Positions 1-5,343 of a DNA stretch of 5,343 nucleotides are shown here, one piece after another. The stretch covers positions 23,092-28,434 of the forward strand of contig PAYF01000005.1 in the NCBI GenBank assembly GCA_002714745.1, read 5' to 3'. Within the stretch, counting starts at the first letter, position 1, and every line of letters starts with the position of its first letter. This stretch comes from Methanobacteriota archaeon. Its GTDB lineage: Archaea; Thermoplasmatota; Poseidoniia; Poseidoniales; Thalassarchaeaceae. Under the pieces are notes generated by a model that was not told where the DNA came from, searched no databases, and saw nothing but the letters and a program-made list of their open reading frames with translations. Made by a program: the position numbers and the translations under genes.

Positions 1-1313
1 TAGACTTCTTCGCAATGTGCGCTGAAAAGTATCACGGCGGGGCCGATAAATACCTCGTTGTGATGGATGAATCACATGTGACTCTGCCTCAACTGTCCGG
101 AATGCACGGGGGTGATTTTTCACGCAAGAAGAATCTGATAGACCACGGCTTCCGTCTGCCTTCGGCCTATGATAACAGACCACTGCGAATCGATGAATTC
201 CAGAATCTCGTCAATCAGATGGTCTACGTTAGCGCCACACCCGGAGAGAGGGAGATGCGTCATCTCGCGGAGGTTACAGGCCAGAAAGTCCCACAAGAAC
301 TGCTGCATGTCCAAAGCGGGGGTGGGGCGCTGCCCGCAAAGGAGGCTAAGCCGCTGGGAAAGGCCTCAATGCAGGATCTAATGGGACAAATAGAGGGGAT
401 TGCTACGATGGAAATTCGTCCCACCGGTCTACTCGATCCAAGTATCGAGGTCCGCCAAACAGCAGGTCAGGTTCAGGACCTCGAAGAGGAGATTCGCAAG
501 AGAATAGAGGTCGACGAGCGAGTTCTGGTTACGGTGATGACAATCAAGTTCGCAGAAGAGGTAGCCGAGTACCTACAGCGTCAGGGATTCAAGGCCCACT
601 ATCTGCATAGTGAGATAGACACTCTTGAGAGAACTGAGATCATCAAGGCTCTGCGCTTGGGACACATCGACATTATCGTCGGAATCAACCTCCTCAGAGA
701 GGGTCTAGACATCCCCGAGGTCTCACTGGTTGCGATATTTGATGCCGATAAGGAGGGTTTCCTGCGCAATGAGCGTTCCCTCCTCCAGACCATCGGTAGG
801 GCCAGTCGCAACGAGCGTGGTTCGGTCATCCTTTACGCTGATTCTGTGTCTCCTGCAATGCAGGCTGCGATTGAACAAACATTGGCACGACGCAGACGCC
901 AGTCCGAGTACAACAAAGAGCACGGAATTACTCCCAAAACAATCCAGAAGGCACTACCTGTGATGGGCGAAGAGGTTGAGGATCTAGTCTCGGGCGTGGC
1001 CGGGAGAGGGAAGGGAGGTGGGCGCCGTATGGTGGCTAAGGCTCCCGGCAAGAAGGGGCTAGAAGGCCTGGCCCAGAAGTTCGGGCTAGGTGCAGGCGTC
1101 TGGAACAGTTCGGACTCAGTATTGGACAATGTAAGCCAGCCTGAGTGGGTTGATGCGGGTGAACAGGTGCTTTCTCCAGTCAATGAGGATGAATCGGCCA
1201 AACTCAAGGAGAAGTTGGAGAAGGAAATGAGGCAGGCCGCGTCGCGCTTGGACTTCGAGCGAGCGGCTCGATTACGAGATAGAATCTTCCAACTAGAAAG
1301 TGCGTCGAATTGA
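1..1313 (+). CDS. uvrB: UvrABC excinuclease subunit B, C-terminal part (5' end outside window)
   Basis: UvrB is the helicase-like, damage-verifying subunit of bacterial-type nucleotide excision repair; it is loaded by UvrA and recruits UvrC to cut. The reading frame is open from the left edge (first full codon at 3), so the N-terminal ATP-binding motif I and the beta-hairpin lie outside. Visible in order: LDFF, the Walker B/DESH box (66-77), [20 protein letters not shown] (about 225-245), IRPTGLLDP (about 414-440), [45 protein letters not shown], helicase motif [11 protein letters not shown] (about 786-812), [12 protein letters not shown], and a C-terminal UVR domain (about 1200-1298) that would contact UvrC. 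Two segments are longer than in Escherichia coli UvrB as I recall it: about 10 extra residues between LDFF and DESH, and about 41 between SATPG and RPTGLLDP. The linker before the UVR domain is also long and has a Gly/Lys/Arg-rich stretch (about 1002-1058). The family assignment is certain; the insertions have no known role. Confidence 0.97.
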   Translation, partial: DFFAMCAEKYHGGADKYLVVMDESHVTLPQLSGMHGGDFSRKKNLIDHGFRLPSAYDNRPLRIDEFQNLVNQMVYVSATPGEREMRHLAEVTGQKVPQELLHVQSGGGALPAKEAKPLGKASMQDLMGQIEGIATMEIRPTGLLDPSIEVRQTAGQVQDLEEEIRKRIEVDERVLVTVMTIKFAEEVAEYLQRQGFKAHYLHSEIDTLERTEIIKALRLGHIDIIVGINLLREGLDIPEVSLVAIFDADKEGFLRNERSLLQTIGRASRNERGSVILYADSVSPAMQAAIEQTLARRRRQSEYNKEHGITPKTIQKALPVMGEEVEDLVSGVAGRGKGGGRRMVAKAPGKKGLEGLAQKFGLGAGVWNSSDSVLDNVSQPEWVDAGEQVLSPVNEDESAKLKEKLEKEMRQAASRLDFERAARLRDRIFQLESASN

Positions 1314-2322
1314 AGTCCGGGAAGTAGTGCGAGGGGTCGTGTCCCGCTACAACAAGGATGACTTCTCCGCTCCCGTCGAGGACTACAACTTCTCTGCGAT
1401 AGAAGATGTGAGGTCGTTAATCGACCAGATGGGGCGAGCGGGGGGCTTCACTGCAACCAAACTGGCTAATGCACGAGACATGCTTTCAGATGCTATAGGT
1501 AAGAGCTCGCAGGAGAAGGTTCTGAACTGGCTCTCATTCCCCGCTTGTCTGTGTGCCACAGGCACCCGTGGCTTCTTCCTTGAGGGGCTCAAGCGCAAGG
1601 CTTTCAATGTCGTAATCACAACTTGTGGAACTCTTGACCACGACATAGCTAGGACGTACCAAGATTACTTCCACGGTGATTTCGAGTTAGATGATATAGC
1701 GCTCGGTGAAGAGGGGCTCAACCGATTGGGGAATGTGATAGTGCCCAACGAGTGCTATGGAGATATCATTGAGAGAGTAATGCTGCCTTGGCTAGAGGAA
1801 ATCGAAGCGGAACGTTTGGCTCTACAGACCGATAATCCATGGCTCGGATTTGGATCGGTTGAACTGTGCTGGGCAATCGGTGATAGAATCGAGGACGAGA
1901 GTTCTCTCTTGCACTGGGCTGCCAAGCATCGAATCCCAATCGTCATCCCGGGTCTTTCAGACGGTGCGATTGGTTCACAGCTGTTTATGCATCGTCAGAA
2001 GAGTCCGTCATTCATGATTGACTTCCTAGCCGACGAGCAAATTCTGTCGGATCTAACATGGACAGCCGAAGAGAGTCATGCACTGATGGTGGGCGGAGGG
2101 ATCTCAAAGCATCATGTGATTTGGTGGAATCAATATCGAGGTGGTCTGGACTCAGCAGTCGCAATTACCACAGCTCCAGAGCATGACGGTTCACTCTCGG
2201 GCGCTCGTTTGAGAGAGGCGGTGTCATGGGGCAAGGTGAGGCCTGAGGCCCCACAGGTTGTGGTTGAAGGAGACGCTTCTGTGCTTCTTCCCATTCTCGG
2301 CGCAGATTTGTTCAGGGACTAG
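1300..2322 (+). CDS. dys: Deoxyhypusine synthase
   Basis: This enzyme transfers the aminobutyl group of spermidine, using NAD, to one lysine of translation factor aIF5A, the first step of hypusine formation in the cytoplasm. The 340 residues match the family's usual length. Visible motifs: [11 protein letters not shown] (48-58), TTCGTLDHD (107-115, the archaeal form), GNVIVP (144-149), [11 protein letters not shown] (216-226), GGGISKHH (265-272) and EAVSWGK (306-312). Lys312 aligns with the human catalytic Lys329; His271, Glu306, Trp310 and Asp221 align with human His288, Glu323, Trp327 and Asp243. The position of human Asp316, reported to bind spermidine, is Leu299 here. The start is uncertain. 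GTG at 1300 overlaps the uvrB stop by 14 bp and implies translational coupling; in-frame GTG codons at 1327 and 1339 would give slightly shorter proteins. No clear Shine-Dalgarno sequence precedes 1300. The N-terminus ahead of about residue 25 is not conserved enough to settle it. Confidence 0.95.
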   Translation: MRRIEVREVVRGVVSRYNKDDFSAPVEDYNFSAIEDVRSLIDQMGRAGGFTATKLANARDMLSDAIGKSSQEKVLNWLSFPACLCATGTRGFFLEGLKRKAFNVVITTCGTLDHDIARTYQDYFHGDFELDDIALGEEGLNRLGNVIVPNECYGDIIERVMLPWLEEIEAERLALQTDNPWLGFGSVELCWAIGDRIEDESSLLHWAAKHRIPIVIPGLSDGAIGSQLFMHRQKSPSFMIDFLADEQILSDLTWTAEESHALMVGGGISKHHVIWWNQYRGGLDSAVAITTAPEHDGSLSGARLREAVSWGKVRPEAPQVVVEGDASVLLPILGADLFRD

Positions 2323-2351
2323 TGGCAAAATCGCTGCATCTGCCGTGCAAA

Positions 2352-2359
2352 TGCATAAA
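2352..2359 (+). promoter_or_regulatory. Candidate archaeal TATA element for the Hc1-like gene
   Basis: The short A/T-rich stretch TGCATAAA sits about 25-32 bases before the ATG at 2384, inside the 61-bp gap after the deoxyhypusine synthase gene. That is the distance at which an archaeal TATA box would give a leaderless or nearly leaderless transcript. A weak alternative is a Shine-Dalgarno-like GGGAG about 10 bases before the ATG, which would mean read-through from upstream. Both are inference from spacing; one short motif can arise by chance. Confidence 0.3.
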
Positions 2360-2383
2360 GACGGTCGAGGGAGCGGGCGCGCC

Positions 2384-2566
2384 ATGTCCGTTGAAGAAAT
2401 GGTACAGGGAATGATTGATGCACTAAACGACGCAATAGGAGACGCAGGTAAGCACGACCGCGGTAACAACGCAGCCGGAACTCGTGTAAGGAAGGCCATG
2501 CAGGCCGCTAAGAACACAGCTCAGGATGTTCGCAAGCAGGTCCAGGCAGACAAGAACTCACGTTGA
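2384..2566 (+). CDS. Histone H1-like Hc1-family small basic protein
   Basis: This 60-residue protein carries GNNAAGTRVRKAMQ (27-40) followed by a Lys/Arg/Gln-rich helix ending in DKNSR. The stretch closely follows the core of the Hc1 family, the DNA-binding histone H1-like proteins known from Chlamydia (HctA) and, as short versions, many Bacteroidetes (typically GNKAAGTRVRKAMQ). By family, it would bind DNA or RNA nonspecifically and help compact or organise the nucleoid. The first 25 residues are an acidic/amphipathic helix without the usual basic charge, and the basic residues lie in the second half. I chose the ATG at 2384 because the family resemblance and normal short length fit it; an in-frame ATG at 2351 would add 11 residues, and the open frame further upstream lies within the deoxyhypusine synthase gene. 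The 3' end overlaps the convergent SDR-like gene by 9 bp. Family resemblance is strong; the function in this organism is inferred. Confidence 0.82.
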   Translation: MSVEEMVQGMIDALNDAIGDAGKHDRGNNAAGTRVRKAMQAAKNTAQDVRKQVQADKNSR

Positions 2567-3238
2567 GCCTTCGCCCCTGTTAGCTAAGACTTCCATCAAT
2601 GATACCCTCATGGGTACTAGTGGGCGCCAGCCATCACCTCCGGCTCTAAGCAGAGCATTGTGCAGTGGACCTAGGTCCGGCCTTGTCGCAGGAGTTTCCT
2701 CAGAAGATACTGGACTACTGCTACCGGTAAGAGATGAGACTGTGTGAGTGTGCTGAACCGCATCTGTGAAGCGCCCCCACAAAAGTGACATTTCGGTGAT
2801 AATCGATTCACGAGACCAAGCCCTCCTGCCACAGAGATCGACGCTACCCGAAGTCATTTCATCGGACAATATCAGGATAGCGAGGGCATCCGTCGAATCT
2901 CTGACATGTACCCAATGTCGTGGCTCGTCACTACTTGGCTCTCCCTCGGCTCCCCCCATGACCCAATCAGCCCACTCATGAATCACTTGCGAACCCCAGA
3001 TTTCTGCTCCTTCAGGAACCAACAGATCGTGTACCCTTACGACCAAGTCTGCCTCGCCAGGCTGAGAGTCATAGGGCACGATAGCGATATCTCCGCTGGC
3101 ACCCTCTCCCATTGAGACCGAAATATCGGCTGCATCGGAGTCATCCGTGATAGTAGCGCCCGCCCTCTGCAATCTGTCTTCTAGGGCTTGTCGGAATGAA
3201 TCCATAATGCCAGTAATATGGACATTCTTAGGCATCAT
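2558..3238 (-). CDS. Degenerate, shortened extended-SDR (NAD-dependent epimerase-like) protein
   Basis: The 226 residues read like a sugar-nucleotide epimerase/dehydratase that has lost its middle. The N-terminus VHITG...FRQALEDRLQRAGATI (6-30) follows the first strand and helix of a Rossmann fold, but the glycine-rich TGxxGxxG motif has become TGIMDSFR, and no YxxxK catalytic pair is visible. Residues 64-95 (DLVVRVHDLLVP, then VIHEWADWVMGG) resemble the RxxNVYGP and following helix of the family. PRHWVHVRDSTDALAILIL (106-124) matches the usual RDFVHVDDVAxA motif, and RPDLGPLHNALLRAGGDGWRP (186-206) matches the C-terminal segment RPD...LGWxP. Normal members have about 300-330 residues. It is probably a non-catalytic or cofactor-free relative. 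The ATG at 3238 lies 7 bases after the aminotransferase stop codon (a second ATG follows immediately), so the two are likely cotranscribed and translationally coupled. Its stop lies 9 bp inside the convergent Hc1-like gene. I do not know its role. Confidence 0.72.
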   Translation of the reverse strand: MMPKNVHITGIMDSFRQALEDRLQRAGATITDDSDAADISVSMGEGASGDIAIVPYDSQPGEADLVVRVHDLLVPEGAEIWGSQVIHEWADWVMGGAEGEPSSDEPRHWVHVRDSTDALAILILSDEMTSGSVDLCGRRAWSRESIITEMSLLWGRFTDAVQHTHTVSSLTGSSSPVSSEETPATRPDLGPLHNALLRAGGDGWRPLVPMRVSLMEVLANRGEGST

Positions 3239-3245
3239 CTTACCA

Positions 3246-4784
3246 CTAGGCAGTCGATTCAGCCTTAACCTTCTCAGCTGAGGAGAAATGGTTCAGGCAG
3301 TCCCTGAGGATGTCAATAATCAAGTCAATCTCTGCTGAGGTGATGGCAAAGTGTGGTGTGAATCTCAGAGCGTTCTGTCCTCCGTGGATTACTCCCAGCC
3401 CGTTCTCTCTGCACCATTCTTCGACACAGCCGAAACCGATTACAGGAAGATTATCGGGATGTAATTCCGCGCATAGTAGCAGTCCGGTTCCCTGAACGCT
3501 GACTATAGAATCCGGGAACTCTTCTGCGAGTGTTTCAAGCTTAGCGACGAACTCCAAGCCGCGCTCCCTGATGTTCTTCCTAAGACTAGGAGTGATTCTG
3601 TCTAGCACTGAGATAGCTGTCTCTAGGGCTCGTGGGTTGGTTGTCATCGTGTTGCCGTAGATGCCAACGACATACTGTGAAGCCGCTCTCTCGGACAGTC
3701 CAACGACAGATAGCGGGTACTGGCCTGCGTTGAGCGCCTTTGACCAAGTCTCCATATCCGGAGCTTCGCAGTCCTCGAATCCATCGTAGTCAATGATGCT
3801 GAGACAGCCCTGTCCTCTGATTCCTGCTTGAATCGAGTCCACCAAGAGCATGCTCCCATTCTCTGAGCAGAGAGATCGAGCAGTATCATAGAACTCTCTG
3901 GTCACACACTGCCCTGGGTTCCCTTCACCCATCACCGGCTCCATTGCCATAAGTTCGATGAAGAAGCCCTCCTCATCGGCGCGAGCAAAGACTTCCTTTA
4001 GTGAATCCACATCATTCGATGGAGTGAAAATTACATTGTCACGCTCACGGAAGGTTGCGAGGTTTTTCTCATAGGACTCGCTGCACGAGTCAGAAATCAT
4101 TGCTGGCCTCTGAGTTCGTCCGTGAAATGCATCAGTCAAGGCGAGCAACTTGGTCGGTTTGCCCTCATGGCGCCCCCCTAAACCGGTCATGACCTGCGTG
4201 TTGGCATCCGCAATTCTCATTGAGACTGTGACTGACTCTGATCCACTGTTCAAACAGACGAATCGCGAGAATGGACAGTTGCCTCTAGTGTGCCCAACTT
4301 CTTTCCTGAGTCTATCAGCTAGTCGCTTCTGGCTGAATGAAGGAGTCATGACATTAGCCATGACCCAATTCTGTTTCATCGAATGCAGCACATCATCTGG
4401 TCCGTGACCCATGCCCAGCATACCGTATCCTCCGTTGTCATGAAGCACGGCACCATGGGAGGTTACTATCCAGGGCCCCCTAGCTGAGAGGGCGACATAT
4501 GGATTGACAGTCGGTGCCGAGTAAAAGTTGACGTAATCAGACTGCAGGTGCTCAACTAGACTGGTCTCATCGAGTTTCAATTGTTCAGAGTGATCGACTG
4601 ACAGGCGCTCGAATGTAACTGCTGCCTCATCGATAGCGCGGCTTAGTGTGGGGTCTGACTCAAGGAATTCACTGATTGCATTGTCCGAGATTCCGACGGT
4701 TCTGGAATTCCCAGTCGCGTTTCGAATAGACTCCAGAGTCGTCAACCAATCCCCCATGGACGGAGCCAACACGGGCATGCACAT
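3246..4784 (-). CDS. Class III PLP-dependent aminotransferase (fold type I), substrate unknown
   Basis: This 512-residue protein has the class III (ornithine/GABA-type) aminotransferase core. In order, counted from the ATG at 4784: GPWIVTSHGAVLHD (about 103-116); GMLGMGHGPDDVL (121-133); the phosphate-binding NSGSES (179-184); DAFHGRT (218-224); EPVMGEGNPG (282-291); LLVDSIQAG (313-321), whose Asp would hold the PLP ring nitrogen; WSKALNAGQYPL (347-358), whose Lys349 is the expected Schiff-base lysine; GNTMTTNP (377-384); and a C-terminal domain ending GLGVIHGGQNALRFTPHFAIT. The usual DE(V/I)Q motif is DSIQ, so the Glu is replaced by Ser. Around 100 residues precede the core, more than in typical 400-450 residue members. 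An in-frame TTG at 4871 would add 29 residues, but these fall in AT-rich sequence that reads as noncoding; ATG 4784 or ATG 4778 is preferred, although a GGAG stretch at 4806-4809 is too far away (21 bases) to be decisive. Homologues with lysine, ornithine or diamine substrates exist; nothing here picks one. Confidence 0.9.
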   Translation of the reverse strand: MCMPVLAPSMGDWLTTLESIRNATGNSRTVGISDNAISEFLESDPTLSRAIDEAAVTFERLSVDHSEQLKLDETSLVEHLQSDYVNFYSAPTVNPYVALSARGPWIVTSHGAVLHDNGGYGMLGMGHGPDDVLHSMKQNWVMANVMTPSFSQKRLADRLRKEVGHTRGNCPFSRFVCLNSGSESVTVSMRIADANTQVMTGLGGRHEGKPTKLLALTDAFHGRTQRPAMISDSCSESYEKNLATFRERDNVIFTPSNDVDSLKEVFARADEEGFFIELMAMEPVMGEGNPGQCVTREFYDTARSLCSENGSMLLVDSIQAGIRGQGCLSIIDYDGFEDCEAPDMETWSKALNAGQYPLSVVGLSERAASQYVVGIYGNTMTTNPRALETAISVLDRITPSLRKNIRERGLEFVAKLETLAEEFPDSIVSVQGTGLLLCAELHPDNLPVIGFGCVEEWCRENGLGVIHGGQNALRFTPHFAITSAEIDLIIDILRDCLNHFSSAEKVKAESTA

Positions 4785-4886
4785 CAACAATTCGTTGACT
4801 TCAATCTCCTTCTTCGAAATGATTTGGGAAACTGGAGAAACTGGATTTCTGATAATCACCCAAAAAATCAAACTGATTTTAGTTTT

Positions 4887-4926
4887 CCAATTGAAATTTT
4901 CATTATTGATTGAAATTTCTAATTGG
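4887..4926. repeat. Direct repeat pair inside an inverted repeat, candidate operator
   Basis: The 10-mer ATTGAAATTT occurs at 4890-4899 and again at 4909-4918, a 19-base repeat step, roughly two helical turns. The outer edges are CCAATT (4887-4892) and AATTGG (4921-4926), exact reverse complements. Two sites spaced by about two turns, placed between divergent genes, are what a dimeric regulator would use, and the position is close to where minus-strand TATA and BRE elements would be. AT-rich sequence produces such matches readily, so this is a candidate only. Confidence 0.4.
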
Positions 4927-4940
4927 ATTATCGGTCTTTG

Positions 4941-4956
4941 TTATAGTATAGTATAA
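4941..4956 (+). promoter_or_regulatory. TATA-like element, TATAG tandem
   Basis: The stretch TTATAGTATAGTATAA contains TATAG repeated and ends in complementary TTATA/TATAA, so it reads as TATA-like on both strands. If used on the plus strand, transcription would begin about 25 bases downstream, near 4970-4982, leaving a leader of about 50-60 bases before the ATG at 5032 that includes the Shine-Dalgarno sequence. The distance and composition support this; there is no transcript evidence. Confidence 0.45.
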
Positions 4957-5017
4957 GTGCTAAACAACCTTCTTCGCGACGATGAGAAATGCCTGGGGGA
5001 TGCAGGTCTGTCCAAAC

Positions 5018-5022
5018 GGAGG
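5018..5022 (+). promoter_or_regulatory. Shine-Dalgarno sequence deciding the start at 5032
   Basis: GGAGG, extended by further G residues to 5025, lies 9 bases before the ATG at 5032. It is the best ribosome binding site in the window and fixes the start of the right-edge gene. No other start in this window has a comparable site at proper spacing, which suggests the other genes rely on coupling or leaderless transcripts. Confidence 0.7.
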
Positions 5023-5031
5023 GGGATTTGA

Positions 5032-5343
5032 ATGAGCGATGAATACAGAATACAGGAACTATTGGAGAGAGATGTCTACGTAGGTGAGACACATGTCGGC
5101 GTAATCACTGGTGAGCGTTTTCACCCGCGCGACGAACTCGTACAATCGATGAGAATCAAGGTCGAAGGAGAGGTAGCAGAACAATACATGAGAAAGCCAG
5201 CTGAGTTTGCTCCGCTGTCAAAGGAACTGGTACACAGTATCAGATCAGATGGGGGCGTGAAACTATCAAAATCAATGCGAGAGTTACAGAGGCGTTGGAG
5301 AAACACAGTCAGAATAGATGAGAAGTTGTATGCTCCTGATGAA
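5032..5343 (+). CDS. PRC-barrel-like protein, N-terminal part (3' end outside window)
   Basis: The frame from ATG 5032 is open to the right edge and gives 104 residues, beginning MSDEYRIQELLERDVYVGET. It is a real gene by its strong Shine-Dalgarno sequence, upstream TATA-like element and uninterrupted, charged, soluble-looking composition; no signal peptide or membrane segment is visible. The pattern of the first strand pairs (ELLERDVYVGETHVGVITGERF, residues 9-30), then APLSKELVHSIRSDGGVKLS (60-79) resembles archaeal PRC-barrel proteins, where a (V)PxExV-x-x-I-GDxVxL segment closes the small beta-barrel. After it comes a basic helix, MRELQRRWRNTVR (82-94), and a possible second domain would begin near the edge. 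PRC-barrel proteins in bacteria and archaea act in RNA processing, photosynthetic centre assembly and, in archaea, cell division (CdpB-type). The family call is tentative; the function is not established. Confidence 0.55.
   Translation, partial: MSDEYRIQELLERDVYVGETHVGVITGERFHPRDELVQSMRIKVEGEVAEQYMRKPAEFAPLSKELVHSIRSDGGVKLSKSMRELQRRWRNTVRIDEKLYAPDE

Larger units (their letters stand above)
4785..5031. other. Divergent intergenic region with an AT-rich core
   Basis: These 247 bases separate the start of the minus-strand aminotransferase from the plus-strand PRC-barrel-like gene, so they must hold promoters for both. Counted by hand, 4861-4960 has about 24% GC, and 4861-4920 about 20%, against roughly 50% in the genes. 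The core holds the repeats and the TATA-like tandem listed separately. The segment 4961-5031 is close to average composition and would be the leader of the plus-strand gene. On the minus strand the run read from 4885 to 4873 (AAACTAAAAT-like) is a possible TATA element, giving a leader of roughly 60-70 bases before ATG 4784. I see no tRNA, no convincing small RNA and no terminator poly-T tract in a position that fits. Confidence 0.7.

Noticed and set aside
833..1207. 124-residue open frame on the minus strand inside uvrB
   Set aside because: It is antisense to a clearly conserved part of UvrB and the translation has Ser/Pro-rich, low-information composition typical of a shadow frame.
2335..2355. 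Inverted repeat TGCAT...ATGCA before the Hc1-like gene
   Set aside because: The stem is only 5 bp with an 11-base loop and there is no supporting repeat elsewhere in the window.
2258..2383. Upstream extension of the Hc1-like frame
   Set aside because: Most of it lies inside the 3' end of deoxyhypusine synthase in another frame, and it shows no resemblance to the family; the conserved protein begins at or near 2384.
2224..2517. 97-residue minus-strand open frame across the end of dys and the Hc1-like gene
   Set aside because: It is antisense to two supported genes and its Ala/Pro/Leu/Ser-rich translation shows no recognisable motif.
4785..4871. N-terminal extension of the aminotransferase from TTG at 4871
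   Set aside because: The extra 29 residues come from AT-rich sequence with no family resemblance and need a rare start codon; they more likely are the 5' leader. Not fully excluded.
4648..4956. 102-residue plus-strand open frame spanning the aminotransferase start and intergenic region
   Set aside because: It is antisense to coding sequence in its first half and runs through AT-rich promoter sequence in the second; no ribosome binding site or conserved motif is visible.
4992..5006. Small hairpin CCTG...CAGG in the leader of the right-edge gene
   Set aside because: A 4-bp stem is expected by chance and has no terminator or riboswitch features.
4976..5010. Possible box C/D-like small RNA (CGATGAG followed by GTCTGT)
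   Set aside because: The box C match is imperfect and no CUGA box D follows at a fitting distance; the stretch is better explained as the leader of the gene at 5032.

Overview
The window most likely comes from an archaeal chromosome of about 50% GC. The strongest sign is a complete deoxyhypusine synthase (an archaeal and eukaryotic enzyme) that overlaps the end of a bacterial-type uvrB. UvrABC genes are known in some archaea, including marine Thermoplasmatota (Marine Group II/III, Poseidoniia), haloarchaea and Methanosarcina. Dense packing, overlapping genes and moderate GC fit a marine group II-like euryarchaeon, but that placement is inference; the sequence carries no rRNA marker.

Layout. 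Positions 1-1313 (+) hold the C-terminal part of UvrB, cut by the left edge. Positions 1300-2322 (+) hold deoxyhypusine synthase, whose GTG start overlaps the uvrB stop by 14 bp. Positions 2384-2566 (+) hold a 60-residue basic protein that strongly resembles the histone H1-like Hc1 family (chlamydial HctA and Bacteroidetes H1-like proteins). Its 3' end overlaps by 9 bp the convergent gene at 2558-3238 (-), which encodes a small, degenerate extended-SDR (sugar epimerase-like) protein. Seven bases upstream of that gene ends a long class III PLP-dependent aminotransferase (3246 to about 4784, -), so these two form a minus-strand operon. Positions 4785-5031 are a divergent intergenic region with a very AT-rich core (about 24% GC over 4861-4960), a TATAG tandem and a pair of 10-bp direct repeats. 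From 5032 (+) to the right edge runs a partial gene with a good Shine-Dalgarno sequence. Its 104 visible residues look like a PRC-barrel-type protein.

How the genes fit together. The plus-strand cluster joins DNA repair (UvrB), translation-factor modification (hypusination of aIF5A) and a possible nucleoid protein. The minus-strand pair looks metabolic, but its substrate is not readable from sequence. The points most worth following are the Hc1-like protein in an archaeal setting, the catalytically stripped SDR protein tied to an atypical aminotransferase, and large insertions in UvrB. I saw no CRISPR array, tRNA, rRNA, insertion sequence or prophage feature.
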